64,000 nucleotides of DNA. Origin: Paraburkholderia ribeironis. Its GTDB lineage: Bacteria; Pseudomonadota; Gammaproteobacteria; Burkholderiales; Burkholderiaceae. The notes beneath the pieces were generated by a model. That model worked only from the letters and a program-made list of their open reading frames with translations. It was not told the origin of the DNA and did no database searches. Where the stretch lies: NCBI RefSeq assembly GCF_900019265.1, contig NZ_CYGX02000038.1, forward strand, positions 1 through 64,000, in the 5' to 3' direction. Within the stretch, counting starts at the first letter, position 1, and the number at the start of each line of letters is the position of its first letter. The translations under genes were made by a program, and so were the position numbers. Shown here in pieces: positions 26,898 through 37,365 of the stretch.

Positions 26898-29800
26898 TCA
26901 GTGCGCTTCCACGGCCGAGGCCGGAACGTCAATCTTACCGCGATCACCCGTCACCCGCTCGACGTGCGGTTTCGCCCACGTCCCGGTGATCGCGTACTCG
27001 CGTGCGAGCACGTGCGAGAGCGAGTGGCTGAGCGCGAAGTCGGCCGCCAGCGCGCCCAGGCCGAGCAGCGGGTTGATGATTGCCGCGGCGATCACCGCGG
27101 CGCCGGCGCTGACCGTCGGCGTGACGTGGAGGTGCATGTCCTGGGTCTTCTGCGCGAGGTCGACCGAGCCCGTCATGTCGACGCGCGCCGGCGCTGTCAC
27201 CATCCTGAAGTTGTCCGTGCGGCCGATGCCGTTGCGGATCTCGGCGGTGGCGGTGACGCTCGAGAACGGCAGACCTTCGCCGATCACGTCGCGGAAATCC
27301 AGCGTGGCGATACGCGCGAGGCTTTGCAGGCTGAGCACGCCCAGCAGCGTGGCGACGCCCGGATCGACCTTGAGGATCTGGCCATGGCGCAGCTCCGCAG
27401 CCAGATTGCCGTTGAGCGTCGGATAGTCGATCGTGGCAGGGCCGCCGCGCCACACCACCTTGCCCGTCAGCGAACCGCTGCCGCCCTTGAGCGTGCGCGG
27501 CAGACCGAAGCGTTCGAGCAGCCCGCCGGCGTCCTTGACGTCGAGCTTGAAATCGAACACGGTGCGGCGCGGCGTGGTTTCGTCGGCGCTGCTGCCCAGT
27601 GTCGTCGAGGTGCGCCAGTTCGCGGTGGCGGTCAACGTGGCGGCGGGGTTCGTGATGTCGAGCTTGTCGAGTTGCCAGACAGGCACGCCGTCTTCGTCGA
27701 AGTTGTGCGCGTCGACTTCGAGGCGGCCGACGTTGTGATCGCGCACGATCAACTCGTTGACCACCAGATCGATCGACGGCATGTTCTGCGCGGGTGCCGA
27801 CATCGCCGGGCCGAGCAGATCCTTGTCCGCGAGCGACGGAATCACGACACGCGCAAAGCGCGCCTGCAGCGTGCCCGGCGACCCGCGGGTCGGGCCCGGC
27901 AGCCATGAAACGTGGCCGGACACCTGGTTGGACGCGATGTTCGCCTGCCATTGGCCGTCCGTATGCGACGCGCCGACGATCACGTTGTCCCAGTGGCGCT
28001 TGAGCAGCGTCAGCGCTTCGATGTGCAGCGCGAAGCGGTTCGGCAGGAACTGCGCGACGGTCGCATTCGGGACCGCCGGCGGCGTCGCCGCCGCGGCGTC
28101 CCTGCTGCGCATCTGTGTGACGAGCGCACGCCATGCGTCGGCGTCGAACGCCGGCACGTCGATCGCGGCGACCACCCCCTCGGATGGCAGGTCGGCGGGC
28201 CGGTTGACGCCGATCGCGCCACGTACGACCGTGGGCGGCGCCTTCGGCCGATAGCGCAACAGGTAGGCCGCGGCGACTGGCCCGAAGGTCAGGTCAGCGC
28301 GCTCCAGGCCGGTTTCGCCCGGCGCCGCGGACGGGCTGACGGCGAAGTGCAGCGGCATCGGCGCGCCGGCCGGCTTGTTGAACGGCGCAGGGAAGTCGAG
28401 CGCGAGACCGGTCAGATCGGAGTTCGCGGAGACTTGCGGCAATCGTCCGCGGGCGCCGCGCACATTCAGCGCATACGGCGCGCTACCGCTCATGTGCGTC
28501 AGCACCTGCGCGGCCGGCCCATGCAGAGCGAGGCCACGCGCGGCGTCGACGGCGAGATGGCCGTCGAGCGCAAGCGCGTACGTGCCGTCCTGCCTCAGCC
28601 CGCCATTCGCGTGCACGTCGCCACCGAGGAACTGCCCCGAGAGCCGGTCCACCTGGGCCGTACGCTCGGTGAAGCGCACCCGGCCGTTCAGTTGCGACAG
28701 CGGCGGCGCGTTGGCGACGGACAGGCGGTTGTTCAGGAAGCCGACCGCACCTTCCACGCCGATATGCGGTCTGGGCGTGCGCGGCACCGTCAGCTTGAGC
28801 GCGAGCGACGCCGGCCCCTCGGCGCGAATCCGCTCGGTCTGGTGCCTGGCCATGATGCCGAGCGAACTGCGGTTCACGTAGTCGAGCATGTCGGCGAGCG
28901 GCCCGCGGCCGTCGCCCTGGATGACGAGGTGCGACTCCCTGGTGCCGAGGTCGTCGATCCTGCCGTTGACGCCGGTCAGCGCGACCTGCTTGTAATGTGC
29001 GCGGTCGATATCGAAGTGCAGCAGGTTCTGGCGGATTTCGAACACGCCGTCGATGCCATCGAGCGGCGGCCATACGTTCGGCGTGCCATTCCTCATGTTG
29101 CGCGGCGGGTACGGCGAAGGATCGAATTTGCCGCCCTTGATCGGTGCGACGACGCGGAAGATGCCGGCGTCGGGATCGCGCGCATAAGGGAATTTGGTCA
29201 GGTCGCCGTGCACCTCGATCGTCGCGCCGCGCGACATCCCGGCCTGCAACCCGTGGCCCAGATAGATGCGCAGCTTTTCGCTGATGCTGGTCGGCAGATA
29301 GCGGACGATGCGCGTCACCTGCGCGCGCTGGAAATCGGCTTTCAGGTCGAGCGAGCCGCGGCCGTGGCCGGGGTTGCTGTAGTCGGCGCTGGCGGAGGCC
29401 GCGACGTCCGCGTTCGAGACGCCGAAATCGGCCAGCTTCACTTTGAAGGCCGGATGTTTATCGCCCGGCGCCTTCGGCCCCATGGTCCAGTCGGCGCGGC
29501 CATACAGACGATCGAGTTTCAGGCGCGGATCGTCGAATACGCCAGGCAGCGTGAGCGCCACGTTGGATGTGTCGAGCATCGCGGTGCCGTGGGTTTCGTC
29601 GGCATCGACGCGGCCCCACAGGTTTTCGATGCCGGGTATGCCGGCGCGCGGGTGATTGCGTGCCGTGAGTCCCGGTGGCGGCTCCTGGGCGGCGATGCTG
29701 ATACCTTGAAGATCACCCTTGAACCGATAGTGTTCGATCGGTTCTCCGCCGGCCGGCCGGTGGTCGCTGCCCGCTTCGCCGGACTCCGGCCTGGCGCGCT

Positions 29801-31082
29801 CGACCTCGATCACATAGTTGGCCACCAGGCCGCGCGGGTTGTAGCGCACGAGGTTGTTCAGCAGAGGCCGCGGCAGCGGCAGCGCACGGCTGAATTCGGC
29901 GAGGATGCCAAGGTCGACACGATCGCCGCTGACGCTCACAAGTTGCCCATGCTGCTGCGATGTCGTCCGGTAGCGGCTGTCCAGCGTGTGGAACGTCAGC
30001 GTGCGGGTCAGGGGCGTGCCGTCTTCGAGCGGCGGTTGGCCGAGTTCGGCGCGCATGTCGGACAGTTGCAGCCGGTAGTCGCCCTGTCCGATATCGAGAT
30101 GCCACGAAAAATCGGCGATCGGCAGGAGCAGCTTCGGCTGCGTCGGACGCACCCGCAGCGCGACGTCAAAACCGCTCAGCTGCCCGCTCGCCGCCGTCAT
30201 GCGGCCTTCGTTGAAGTCGGCCCAGATCGCGTTGTCGACGCGGCCGGCGAAGGTTTCGATCGGAAAGTTGATGTAGCGCGAAAGCGTCGGCAGATCGACC
30301 GGACCCGTCGACACATACACCTCGCCCGTCCAGTTGATCGGCTTGCCGATCGCGGAGAGCGGCGCGTGTCTGAAATACGTGCGGAAGTCGATCGGGCCGT
30401 GCAGCACCCGACCGTCGGGAGGGGCCTGCAAGGCCAGCCGGTGATCGTAGCCATCGTTCAGAATCGCGATCCGGATGTCGCGCAGCGCCAGTTCCGGTGC
30501 GTCGTGCAACGCATCGCGCCAGCGCAGCACGCCGCCGCGCACGATGATCGCCTGCTGGCGCAACAGCCAGGTGGACAGCGTGTCGTTGCCGGTGTGGCGG
30601 GTCGGCACCGGCACGCCCGCCACAGCCAGCACGCCGTCGTCGTTGCGCGAGACCAGCACATCGGGCTGCTCGACGATCAGGCTGGAGAGCGCCAGATGAA
30701 ACTGCCAGACTGATTTCCACGAGAGTGTGGCGGTGGCGCGCGGAATCGTCAGCGCGGCTTTGCCTTCGTGATCGCGGATGACGAGGTTGGTGACGTCGAC
30801 GCCCGGTTGAAAGCCGCTCCAATGCGGCGCCAGCTTGCCGATGGTGAATTGCGTGCGCAGCTTGTCGGAGACCATCGCCTCGATGCGCGGCCGCAACGAG
30901 TCGATGCGCGGCAGCACCACATAGCGCAACCCGAGAAACAGACCCGTCGCGATGAAGTAGAGGACGAGCGCGAGCGCCAGGACCACATGCAAGGTCCGAC
31001 GCAGCACGATGTGGTCGCTTTGGCTCACGGGTCGCACCTGCCCGGTTTCATGCTGGTCGGCGGGTTCGTTTCGCTCGGACAT
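26898..31082 (-). CDS. yhdP: AsmA-like envelope protein YhdP
   Basis: YhdP is a giant inner-membrane-anchored periplasmic protein of the AsmA-like family implicated in phospholipid transport to the outer membrane. From ATG 31082 it is 1394 aa: a cytoplasmic N-terminal stretch, one membrane helix (HVVLALALVLYFIATGLFLG), then a very long beta-rich region (DUF3971-like) and a C-terminal AsmA-type end with LGLGALAADFALSHSLSHVLA. The frame stays open another 51 codons upstream, but the MSERNEPADQ start is more plausible; its ribosome-binding site is weak. It is divergent from glnE and probably forms a unit with the amidase and tldD genes. Confidence 0.93.
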   Translation of the reverse strand: MSERNEPADQHETGQVRPVSQSDHIVLRRTLHVVLALALVLYFIATGLFLGLRYVVLPRIDSLRPRIEAMVSDKLRTQFTIGKLAPHWSGFQPGVDVTNLVIRDHEGKAALTIPRATATLSWKSVWQFHLALSSLIVEQPDVLVSRNDDGVLAVAGVPVPTRHTGNDTLSTWLLRQQAIIVRGGVLRWRDALHDAPELALRDIRIAILNDGYDHRLALQAPPDGRVLHGPIDFRTYFRHAPLSAIGKPINWTGEVYVSTGPVDLPTLSRYINFPIETFAGRVDNAIWADFNEGRMTAASGQLSGFDVALRVRPTQPKLLLPIADFSWHLDIGQGDYRLQLSDMRAELGQPPLEDGTPLTRTLTFHTLDSRYRTTSQQHGQLVSVSGDRVDLGILAEFSRALPLPRPLLNNLVRYNPRGLVANYVIEVERARPESGEAGSDHRPAGGEPIEHYRFKGDLQGISIAAQEPPPGLTARNHPRAGIPGIENLWGRVDADETHGTAMLDTSNVALTLPGVFDDPRLKLDRLYGRADWTMGPKAPGDKHPAFKVKLADFGVSNADVAASASADYSNPGHGRGSLDLKADFQRAQVTRIVRYLPTSISEKLRIYLGHGLQAGMSRGATIEVHGDLTKFPYARDPDAGIFRVVAPIKGGKFDPSPYPPRNMRNGTPNVWPPLDGIDGVFEIRQNLLHFDIDRAHYKQVALTGVNGRIDDLGTRESHLVIQGDGRGPLADMLDYVNRSSLGIMARHQTERIRAEGPASLALKLTVPRTPRPHIGVEGAVGFLNNRLSVANAPPLSQLNGRVRFTERTAQVDRLSGQFLGGDVHANGGLRQDGTYALALDGHLAVDAARGLALHGPAAQVLTHMSGSAPYALNVRGARGRLPQVSANSDLTGLALDFPAPFNKPAGAPMPLHFAVSPSAAPGETGLERADLTFGPVAAAYLLRYRPKAPPTVVRGAIGVNRPADLPSEGVVAAIDVPAFDADAWRALVTQMRSRDAAAATPPAVPNATVAQFLPNRFALHIEALTLLKRHWDNVIVGASHTDGQWQANIASNQVSGHVSWLPGPTRGSPGTLQARFARVVIPSLADKDLLGPAMSAPAQNMPSIDLVVNELIVRDHNVGRLEVDAHNFDEDGVPVWQLDKLDITNPAATLTATANWRTSTTLGSSADETTPRRTVFDFKLDVKDAGGLLERFGLPRTLKGGSGSLTGKVVWRGGPATIDYPTLNGNLAAELRHGQILKVDPGVATLLGVLSLQSLARIATLDFRDVIGEGLPFSSVTATAEIRNGIGRTDNFRMVTAPARVDMTGSVDLAQKTQDMHLHVTPTVSAGAAVIAAAIINPLLGLGALAADFALSHSLSHVLAREYAITGTWAKPHVERVTGDRGKIDVPASAVEAH

Positions 31083-31268
31083 GCTGCGGCGGGTGGGCGT
31101 ATGGTAGTTTTGCGAGTTAACGACGAAATGTAACACACGGCAAAGGCTCAGCGGACTTCCTGCAAACCCTGTCCGCACAACGCCTCGCGGCGTGCATCGG
31201 GCCATTGCTTGCGTGTGCTGCAGCGAACTGAACAATGCCTATCAAGCAACGAGCGAGCCAGACTTTTG

Positions 31269-34064
31269 ATGACTGACGCCACCCTCCTGAGTTCCAGCTA
31301 TTCACACTACGCCGCACGCGCCGCGGCAGCTCGACCGCAACTCGCGGCGCACGTGGCGGCGCTGGCGTCCGCGCCGCTTACCCGCGAGCGCATCGACCAG
31401 CGCTTCGACGCGTTGTGCGCGGAGGCGGCCGGCGCGGCCGGCGGCCCATTGAGCGAGCATGCGCTCAAACGGGCATTGCGCCAATTGCGCACCGAGGTAT
31501 TTTGCGCGGCGATGGAGCGCGATCTGGCGGGCAAGGCCGACGTCGCCGAAGTCACCGGGGCGCTGACCGATCTCGCGGAGACGACGATCCAGCGTGCGCT
31601 CGCGGTGCTGTCCGCCGAACTCGAAACGCTTTACGGCGAGCCGCGCGGCCCGGAAGGTGAGCGGCTCGCGCTCGGCGTGGTCGGCATGGGCAAGCTGGGC
31701 GGGCGTGAGCTGAACGTGTCGTCGGACATCGACCTGATCTTCGTCTACGAAGAGGACGGCGAGACCGCAGGCGGCCAACGTTCGCCAATCGCGACGCAGG
31801 AGTTCTTCACGCGCTTGGGCAGGCGCGTGATCGGCGCGCTCGCGGAAGTCACCGCGGACGGCTACGTGTTTCGGGTCGATATGCGCTTGCGGCCGAACGG
31901 CGACTCCGGTCCGCTCGTGTGCAGTCTCGGCATGCTCGAAGAATATTTTTACGTGCAGGGCCGCGAGTGGGAGCGCTATGCGTGGATCAAGGGGCGGCTC
32001 GTGTCGGAAGGCGAAAGCGCCGCGGCGCAGCGGCTGCGCAAGCAACTCGACGCGATCGTCACGCCGTTCGTCTACCGCCGCTATCTCGACTTCGGCGTGA
32101 TCAGCGCGATTCGCGCGCTGCATTTGCAGATTCGCCAGGAAGCGCAGCGGCGCGCGTCGATGCGGCCCGACAAGGCCGACGACATCAAGCTGGGCCGCGG
32201 CGGCATTCGCGAAATCGAATTCAGCGCGCAGGTGTTCCAGCTGATCCGCGGCGGCCAGGATGCGGGCTTTCGCGTACGGCCGACACTCGCGGTGTTGCGG
32301 CACGCAGCCGCGCACGGGTTGCTGGACCCGTCCGTGTGCGCGCGGCTCTCGCGGGCCTACGGGTTTCTGCGCGAACTCGAGCATCGTCTGCAATACCGCA
32401 ACGATGCGCAAACGCACGCGATGCCGGTCGATCCCGACGACCGCGCGGCGCTTGCCCGCGCAATGGGTTGCGACGACTACGCGGCATTGATGGTGAAGCT
32501 CGATGCGCATCGCGAATTCGTCGAGCAGCAGTTCGACCAGATTTTCGCCGACAAGGTGAGCGGGCGCGACGGCTGCGGCGCGCCGGAAGACGGCGCCGCC
32601 GCATGGGTCTGGAGCAGCGCGCTGGCCGACGACAGCGCCGACGACGCACTGCGCGCCCGTCTGATCGAACTCGGCATGGCCGAGCCGGGCGAGCTGCTCG
32701 CGCGGCTGCGGGCGGTGTGGCAGTCATCGCGCTACGCGGGGCTCGCCGAGCGCAGCCGGCAACGTTTCGACATCGTCGCACAGCGAGCGCTGGACGCCGC
32801 ACGCACGCTCGAGCCGGCGGCGCGGCGCGGCAATACCGTCGCGCGGTTTTTCGACCTGCTCGAAGCGGTGAGCCGGCGCGGCGCCTACCTCGCGCTGCTG
32901 ACCGAATATCCGCAGGCGCTGCATCAGGTGCTGTCGGTGCTGGGCGCATCGCGTTGGGCGGCCGGCTATCTGATTCGCCATCCGCAACTGCTCGACGAAC
33001 TGCTGGACGATGAAGCGATCAACAGTCCGTTCGACTGGCCCGAGTTCAAGCGCACGCTGCGCTTGCGGCTGGCCGCCGCCGACGGCGTCGAGCAGCAGAT
33101 GGATCTGCTGCGCCATGCGCACCAGGCCGAGGTATTCCGCATTCTGCTGATCGATCTCGCCGGCAAGCTGAGCGTCGAGCATGTGAGCGACCGCCTGTCC
33201 GAGCTCGCCGATGCAGTGCTGGACGTCACGCTCGAAGCCGTCTGGAAGCAACTGCCGAAGCGCCACCGCGAGGTGCCGCGTTTTGCGGTGATCGCCTACG
33301 GCAAGCTGGGCGGCAAGGAACTGGGTTACGCGTCCGACCTCGACGTGATCTTCCTGTACGACGATCCCGACGAAGCCGCCGCCGACGTCTATGCGACCTA
33401 CGCCCGCCGGCTGATCACATGGCTCACCACCGCAACCGGCGCCGGCACGCTGTTCGACATCGACTTGCGGTTGCGGCCGAACGGCGAGTCGGGACTGCTC
33501 GTCACCGATCTCGACGCGTTTCGCCGCTACCAGTTGCGCGAGGGCGACGCGGCCAATACCGCGTGGGTCTGGGAGCACCAGGCGCTGAGCCGCGCACGTT
33601 ACTGTGCGGGCGACGCGGAAATCGGCGCGAAATTCGAGGCGATCCGCGAACAGGTGCTGACCACGCCGCGCGATGCGGCGCAGCTTGCCGAGGAGATCGT
33701 CAAGATGCGCGAGCGCGTCGAGGCGGGGCATCCGAACCATACGCCAGCGTTGTTTGACCTGAAGCACGACCGCGGCGGCATGGTCGATATCGAATTCACC
33801 GTGCAGTACTGGGTGCTGTTGCACGCCGCGAGCGATCCCGAGCTGATTCGCAATACCGGCAATATCGCGTTGCTGCGAGAAGTGTCGCGCTTCGGCCTGA
33901 TGAGCGAAGCGGAGGCGGAGACGGTTGGTGCGGCGTATCGCACGTACCGCAAATTGCAACACACGCTGCGGCTGGACGGGATGGAAAAGGCGCGGGTCGA
34001 TCCGGCGCTGGTTGAAACCGAGCGCGAGGCGGTACTGGCGCTGTGGACGCGGGTGTTCGCGTGA
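31269..34064 (+). CDS. glnE: Bifunctional glutamine-synthetase adenylyltransferase/adenylyl-removing enzyme
   Basis: GlnE attaches and removes AMP on glutamine synthetase in response to PII and glutamine. The 931-aa protein (ATG 31269) has two nucleotidyltransferase domains in tandem: an N-terminal deadenylylase with GKLGGRELNVSSDIDLIFVYEE and a C-terminal adenylylase with GKLGGKELGYASDLDVIFLYDD, each with the GS-D-x-D type metal motif and a following helical bundle. The GGIREIEFSAQ and GGMVDIEFTVQYW segments repeat the same internal symmetry. Twenty extra codons are open upstream but have no support. Confidence 0.96.
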   Translation: MTDATLLSSSYSHYAARAAAARPQLAAHVAALASAPLTRERIDQRFDALCAEAAGAAGGPLSEHALKRALRQLRTEVFCAAMERDLAGKADVAEVTGALTDLAETTIQRALAVLSAELETLYGEPRGPEGERLALGVVGMGKLGGRELNVSSDIDLIFVYEEDGETAGGQRSPIATQEFFTRLGRRVIGALAEVTADGYVFRVDMRLRPNGDSGPLVCSLGMLEEYFYVQGREWERYAWIKGRLVSEGESAAAQRLRKQLDAIVTPFVYRRYLDFGVISAIRALHLQIRQEAQRRASMRPDKADDIKLGRGGIREIEFSAQVFQLIRGGQDAGFRVRPTLAVLRHAAAHGLLDPSVCARLSRAYGFLRELEHRLQYRNDAQTHAMPVDPDDRAALARAMGCDDYAALMVKLDAHREFVEQQFDQIFADKVSGRDGCGAPEDGAAAWVWSSALADDSADDALRARLIELGMAEPGELLARLRAVWQSSRYAGLAERSRQRFDIVAQRALDAARTLEPAARRGNTVARFFDLLEAVSRRGAYLALLTEYPQALHQVLSVLGASRWAAGYLIRHPQLLDELLDDEAINSPFDWPEFKRTLRLRLAAADGVEQQMDLLRHAHQAEVFRILLIDLAGKLSVEHVSDRLSELADAVLDVTLEAVWKQLPKRHREVPRFAVIAYGKLGGKELGYASDLDVIFLYDDPDEAAADVYATYARRLITWLTTATGAGTLFDIDLRLRPNGESGLLVTDLDAFRRYQLREGDAANTAWVWEHQALSRARYCAGDAEIGAKFEAIREQVLTTPRDAAQLAEEIVKMRERVEAGHPNHTPALFDLKHDRGGMVDIEFTVQYWVLLHAASDPELIRNTGNIALLREVSRFGLMSEAEAETVGAAYRTYRKLQHTLRLDGMEKARVDPALVETEREAVLALWTRVFA

Positions 34065-34253
34065 GGAGGGGCGAGGGGTGGCGTTGGGTGGCGTTTGGGG
34101 TGGCGCCCGCGCTGCCGTGCGGCGCAAGGCGCGTATTGCCGCCTCGCATTGTCGTGTGATGTGCCGGGGTTGCTGCGGGGTGGGGGTTGTAAAGCGGCCC
34201 GGGATGAACGATGTCCCGGCCGCCTCGCGCTGAGACGCTCGAAGCGGCACTAG

Positions 34254-34283
34254 TAAGCCGCTCTAAGCCGAGTTAAGCCGCGT
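34254..34283. repeat. Three copies of a 10-bp TAAGCCG repeat
   Basis: TAAGCCG recurs exactly every 10 bp (34254, 34264, 34274) just beyond the recN stop. The rest of the glnE-recN convergent gap (34065-34292) shows no gene. Confidence 0.65.
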
Positions 34284-34292
34284 TAGGTCACA

Positions 34293-35963
34293 CTACGCGG
34301 CCAGCATTTCCTTCGCGTGCTTGCGGGTGGTCGCGGTGATTTCCAGTCCGCCGAGCATCCGCGCGACTTCCTCGACGCGGCTCGCCTTGTCGAGCGAGAT
34401 CACGCTGCTGACCGTGCCGCCCTGGCCGTTGCCCGCTTTCGCCACCTGGAAATGGTGATCGCCGCGTGCGGCGACTTGCGGCAGATGGGTCACGCACAGC
34501 ACCTGGCGCGCCTTGCCGAGCTGATGCAACAGGCGTCCGACCACTTCGGCGACGCCACCGCCGATCCCCGTGTCCACTTCGTCGAAGATCAGCGTGGGAG
34601 TGGGGCTCGCGGCGCTCGCGATCACCGCCAGCGCGAGGCTGATCCGCGCCAGCTCGCCGCCCGAGGCGACCTTGGCGAGCGGCCGCAGCGGCACGCCGGC
34701 ATGACCGGCGACGCGGAACTCGATCTGTTCGAGCCCATGCGCGCCGCCTTCGGGCAGCGGCACCAGCGCGACTTCGAAGCTGCCGCCTTTCATCGACAGT
34801 TCCTGCATGCCGGTGGTAACCGCCGTGCCCAGCGTCTTGCCGGCCTTCGCACGCGCCTTCGAGAGTTTTTTTGCTTCGCTCAGGAAATCTTCTTTGGCCC
34901 GGGCTTGCGCTGCGTGCAGGCTGTCGAGATCGGCGGCGGCGTCGAGCGCGGCCAGTTGCGCGCGCCGTGCCTCGTGTTCCTCCGGCAGTGTTTCCGGCTG
35001 CAGGCGGAATTTGCGGGCGGCCGAGTGCAATGCGTCGAGGCGCCTCTCGACCTGCGCCAGCCGGTCCGGATCGAGTTCGAGCTTCTGTGCGTAATGACTC
35101 AGCGAATACGCCGCTTCCTGCAACTGGATCTCCGCCGGTTCGAGCGCGGCGAGCACGTCGTTCAGCGCCGGGTCGATCTCCGCGAGATCACGCACCTTCG
35201 AGACGATCGAAGCCAGATGCGTGATCATCGCCTCATCCGATTCGGACAGTGCGCCAAGCGCGCCCTGCACGCCGTCGATCAGATTGGCCGAATGCGACAG
35301 CCGCCGGTGTTCGGTGTTGATCTCTTCCCACTCGCCGGGTTGCGGCGCGAGCTTGTCGAGTTCGGCGAGCTGCCAGGCAAGGCGCTCGCGTTCCAGTTGC
35401 AGTTCGCGGTCGCGCGTCTGCGCGTGCTCGACTGCCTGAATCTTCTCGCGCCAGATACGCCACGTCCGCGTGACGGTGGCCGCGGTGTCGGCGAGGCCTG
35501 CGTGGGTATCGAACAGTTCGCGCTGCGCGTCCGGGCGCATCAGTAACTGGTGCGCGTGCTGGCCGTGAATATCCACCAGCATTTCGCCGACCTCACGCAA
35601 CTGCGCGAGCGTCGCCGCGGTGCCATTGATGAAGGCCCGCGAACGGCCGCTGGCGTCCACCACGCGCCGCAGCATCACAGTGCCGCCTTGATCGCCGTCA
35701 CCGGCGGTGGCGCCGAGCGCCTGCTCGTCGAGCCATCGCTCGACCTGAGCGTGCGTCTCGAACTCGGCGGTGATGTCGGCACGGCTCTCGCCGGTGCGCA
35801 CGACGCTTGCATCGGCGCGTGCGCCAAGCGCGAGCGCCAGCGCATCGATCAGGATCGACTTGCCGGCGCCGGTTTCGCCTGAGAAAACAGTAAAGCCGCT
35901 GTCGAATTCGAGGTCGAGCGCGGCGACGATGACGAAGTCGCGAATCGAGAGATGGCGCAGCAT
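34293..35963 (-). CDS. recN: DNA repair protein RecN
   Basis: RecN is an SMC-like ATPase acting in recombinational repair of double-strand breaks. The 556-aa protein has the N-terminal Walker A (FSGETGAGKSILIDAL), a central coiled-coil region, the ABC signature VASGGELARISLALAVI and the Walker B LIFDEVDTGIGG. ATG 35963 matches the family N-terminus (MLRHLSIRDFVIV). It follows nadK on the same strand with a 73-bp gap, a conserved pair. Confidence 0.96.
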   Translation of the reverse strand: MLRHLSIRDFVIVAALDLEFDSGFTVFSGETGAGKSILIDALALALGARADASVVRTGESRADITAEFETHAQVERWLDEQALGATAGDGDQGGTVMLRRVVDASGRSRAFINGTAATLAQLREVGEMLVDIHGQHAHQLLMRPDAQRELFDTHAGLADTAATVTRTWRIWREKIQAVEHAQTRDRELQLERERLAWQLAELDKLAPQPGEWEEINTEHRRLSHSANLIDGVQGALGALSESDEAMITHLASIVSKVRDLAEIDPALNDVLAALEPAEIQLQEAAYSLSHYAQKLELDPDRLAQVERRLDALHSAARKFRLQPETLPEEHEARRAQLAALDAAADLDSLHAAQARAKEDFLSEAKKLSKARAKAGKTLGTAVTTGMQELSMKGGSFEVALVPLPEGGAHGLEQIEFRVAGHAGVPLRPLAKVASGGELARISLALAVIASAASPTPTLIFDEVDTGIGGGVAEVVGRLLHQLGKARQVLCVTHLPQVAARGDHHFQVAKAGNGQGGTVSSVISLDKASRVEEVARMLGGLEITATTRKHAKEMLAA

Positions 35964-36036
35964 GGAGGTCGTCTGATGAGCTTGAAATTCAGTTTTCGGC
36001 CGCGGCGGCGTGCGCGTTCCGGCGTTGCTTCGCCAG

Positions 36037-36939
36037 TCAGGGCCCGCTCTCTTCTTCGTGCGACGGGTATTCGTGCCAATGCAGTTTCTTGCGCAACGTC
36101 GTGTAGTAGCTGTAGCCGACCGGATGCAGAATCGGCACGGTATGGCGCGAGCGGCGCACTTCGATCGTGTCGCTCAACTCCAGCGATGTGAACGACTGCA
36201 TGTCGAAATTGACGTTCACTTCGCGCCCAGACACGATCTGGATGCTCACCTTGGACTCGTCCGGCAGCACGATCGGCCGGTTCGACAACGCATGCGGCGC
36301 GATCGGCACCAGCACCATGCCCTGCAGCTGCGGATGCAGAATCGGTCCTTGCGACGACAATGCATAAGCGGTCGAGCCGGTCGGCGTGGCGACGATGAGG
36401 CCGTCCGAGCGCTGGTTGTACATGAAACGCCCGTCCACCGACACACGCAGTTCCGCCATGCCCGAGACGCCGCTGCGGTTGACCACCACGTCGTTGAAGG
36501 CGAGTGCATGATAGATCGGGTTGCCGCCGCGCATGATGCGCGCCTCGAGCAGCATGCGTTCTTCGCGCTCGAAGTGGCCGGAAAGCATTTGCGGCACGAT
36601 CTCGCTCATGTCGGAGATCGGGATATCCGTAATGAAACCGAGCCGCCCATGATTGATACCGATGAGCGGCGTGCGGTAGGGTGCCAACTGGCGGCCGATG
36701 CCGAGCATCGTGCCGTCCCCGCCTAGCACCACGGCGACGTCGGCGCGCGCACCGATCTCGGCTGGACGCAGCGCCGGATAGTCGGTGACGCCGATTTCGG
36801 CGGCGGTCTCGGATTCGAACACGACCTCGAAGCCGCGCTTTGCGATGCACGAGGCGAGCGCGGTCAGCGGCTCGCCGATGCCTGGCGTATTGCTGCGCCC
36901 GACGAGCGCGACGGTCTTGAACTGGCTGGTCACTTGCAT
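36037..36939 (-). CDS. nadK: NAD kinase
   Basis: NadK phosphorylates NAD to NADP. The 300-aa protein has the family GGDGTMLG motif followed by GINHGRLGFITDIP, and the C-terminal NE/D-type motifs (AFNDVVVNRSGVSGM, ATPTGSTAYALSSQGPI). It is upstream of recN on the same strand and divergent from hrcA across about 430 bp. Confidence 0.96.
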   Translation of the reverse strand: MQVTSQFKTVALVGRSNTPGIGEPLTALASCIAKRGFEVVFESETAAEIGVTDYPALRPAEIGARADVAVVLGGDGTMLGIGRQLAPYRTPLIGINHGRLGFITDIPISDMSEIVPQMLSGHFEREERMLLEARIMRGGNPIYHALAFNDVVVNRSGVSGMAELRVSVDGRFMYNQRSDGLIVATPTGSTAYALSSQGPILHPQLQGMVLVPIAPHALSNRPIVLPDESKVSIQIVSGREVNVNFDMQSFTSLELSDTIEVRRSRHTVPILHPVGYSYYTTLRKKLHWHEYPSHEEESGP

Positions 36940-37171
36940 GCCGGCATTACACCATAGGTGGGGCCTGAAAAGAACCGCAGACCGACCCGGTAGCGAGCCG
37001 GCGCATACGGGTCGTCAGTGCATCCCGCGATTATCGTTAGAATGGTGAAGCAGTGATGACATCTGCGTCGGTCAAGATGTAGCGGCGTGTTGCGGGTTGG
37101 CGCGCCGGGGCCGTGGCCTGCGGGATGGGCTGAACGGTGACGCAGAAGGTGGCACAAGAGTCGGCGAAGAA

Positions 37172-37219
37172 GGTGGTACCAGCGGCGGCACAAGCGGTGG
37201 CACAAACGGTGGCATGAGC
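37172..37219. repeat. Four copies of a 12-bp GGTGGCACAAGC-type repeat
   Basis: Four contiguous 12-bp units (37172, 37184, 37196, 37208) vary at three or four positions each. Shorter related pieces occur upstream from about 37148. Confidence 0.75.
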
Positions 37220-37351
37220 GATGGCCGGCGGAACGTGCGGGCGAACGCCGGGCGGCGCGCCCGACCACGGACCGGGCGGCGTCCCGCCTGGCGGGTGCGC
37301 AATCGTCGCGGCCAGGCACCGTTAGCGCTCGCGGTAGTGGCTTCATTGGGC

Positions 37352-37357
37352 TAAAAT
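37352..37357 (+). promoter_or_regulatory. -10-like TAAAAT just before hrcA
   Basis: TAAAAT ends only eight bases before the hrcA ATG (37366), and no ribosome-binding site is present. If used, transcription would begin at or within about two bases of the start codon. Confidence 0.35.
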
Positions 37358-37365
37358 TTTCCGTC

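Larger units (their letters stand above)
36940..37365. other. nadK-hrcA divergent intergenic region
   Basis: The 426-bp region carries no supported gene. A plus-strand frame (37097-37354) encodes a Gly/Thr/Arg-rich 85-residue sequence made mainly by the repeat below and is not convincing. No CIRCE element (TTAGCACTC-N9-GAGTGCTAA) is present. Confidence 0.6.

Noticed and set aside
27912..30713. 933-codon plus-strand open frame antisense to yhdP
   Set aside because: Same reason: a high-GC shadow frame of a recognisable protein, Arg/Val-rich and without motifs or ribosome-binding site.
37097..37354. 85-codon ORF upstream of hrcA
   Set aside because: Its composition is created by the 12-bp GGT-type repeat and an Arg-rich tail; there is no good ribosome-binding site and no recognisable domain.
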